Origin: an uncultured bacterium
GTDB lineage: Bacteria; Bacillota; Clostridia; Lachnospirales; Lachnospiraceae
Reading direction: 5' to 3'
NCBI GenBank assembly: GCA_905215625.1
Contig: CAJMQQ010000065.1
Span: 1 to 13,713 of the forward strand
Length of the DNA: 13,713 nucleotides
The notes under the pieces were generated by a model. It had not been told where the DNA came from. It was given only the letters and a program-made list of their open reading frames with translations, and did not search any database. The translations under genes were made by a program, and so were the position numbers. Positions 13,457 to 13,713 of this stretch are shown here, in pieces; the stretch's first letter is position 1; the number at the start of each line of letters is the position of its first letter.

Positions 13457-13713
13457 ATGGAAGAAAAGAAAATCCCCGTCATCCGGGTGAAGAACCTATA
13501 TAAAATCTATCAGGTGGGCACAAACAAGGTTTATGCGCTGAATGGTGTGGATTTTACCATGTACAGGGGTGAGTTCTGTGCCATAGTCGGTCCGTCCGGC
13601 TCGGGAAAGTCCACACTCTTAAATATGCTGGCCGGTCTGGAAAAGCCGACAAAGGGTGCGCTGCCTGCGCCGACACATTGTTCCAGAGGAATACTGGTAA
13701 AGCAGGTCATCCA
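13457..13713 (+). CDS. ABC transporter ATP-binding protein, LolD/MacB type, 5' part only
   Basis: About 85 codons are in the window; the gene is cut by its right edge. After a short lead, VIRVKNLYKIYQVGTNKVYAL and the Walker A motif GPSGSGKST, then LLNMLAGLEKPTKG, match the LolD/MacB/FtsE-like ATPases that drive lipoprotein, peptide or antibiotic efflux with an FtsX-type permease. The Q-loop, signature and Walker B lie beyond the window. The start ATG has GGGAG at 13441-13445, eleven bases upstream, a rather long gap. After 'EKPTKG' the frame reads ALPAPTHCSRGILVKQVI, which does not resemble the family; a frameshift, insertion or assembly join is possible. The permease partner is not visible. 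Confidence 0.8.
   Translation, partial: MEEKKIPVIRVKNLYKIYQVGTNKVYALNGVDFTMYRGEFCAIVGPSGSGKSTLLNMLAGLEKPTKGALPAPTHCSRGILVKQVI

Noticed and set aside
13249..13482. 77-codon minus-strand open frame upstream of pyrB
   Set aside because: It has no ribosome site or recognisable motif. It overlaps the inverted repeat, the ABC leader and the ABC start, so it is most likely a chance frame.

Overview
The window looks like a chromosomal segment of a low-to-mid GC anaerobic Firmicute. Lachnospiraceae or a close clostridial relative is most likely. The reasons are the strong AGGAGG ribosome sites, the sigma-A-type promoters, a ferredoxin-linked indolepyruvate oxidoreductase, an ATP-type PEP carboxykinase, a bacterial pyrB-pyrI pair and a SpoIID-family protein. 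Family assignments come from reading motifs by eye; no database search was run.

Layout. Positions 133-3638 (minus): an AI-2E-family membrane protein, then a large SpoIID/LytB-domain protein, overlapping by ATGA. Positions 3712-4035: no protein gene, but a minus-strand structured RNA that I read as 6S RNA (ssrS), with its own near-consensus promoter, closing stem and terminator. A small hotdog thioesterase (4036-4425, plus) is divergent from that RNA and converges on iorB. Positions 4439-6771 (minus): iorA-iorB, coupled by a one-base stop/start overlap. Positions 6896-9081 (minus): an hflK-hflC-like SPFH pair; the HflK reading frame has two credible starts.

A divergent promoter region (9082-9360) leads to pckA (plus), its terminator, and a HAD-family phosphatase whose ribosome site directly follows that terminator. 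Then come pyrB-pyrI (minus, 11791-13142), encoding the catalytic and regulatory chains of aspartate transcarbamoylase. At the right edge is the start of a LolD/MacB-type ABC ATPase (plus), cut by the window end.

Functionally this is mostly core metabolism and envelope maintenance: 2-oxoacid oxidation coupled to ferredoxin, PEP/oxaloacetate interconversion, pyrimidine synthesis, membrane quality control, peptidoglycan remodelling and global transcription control by 6S RNA. I see no CRISPR array, tRNA, rRNA, phage module or complete insertion sequence. The less ordinary items are the 6S locus and its overlapping divergent promoters, the two-start HflK, an 18-bp perfect inverted repeat between pyrB and the ABC gene, and an apparent loss of family sequence at the very end of the ABC ATPase.
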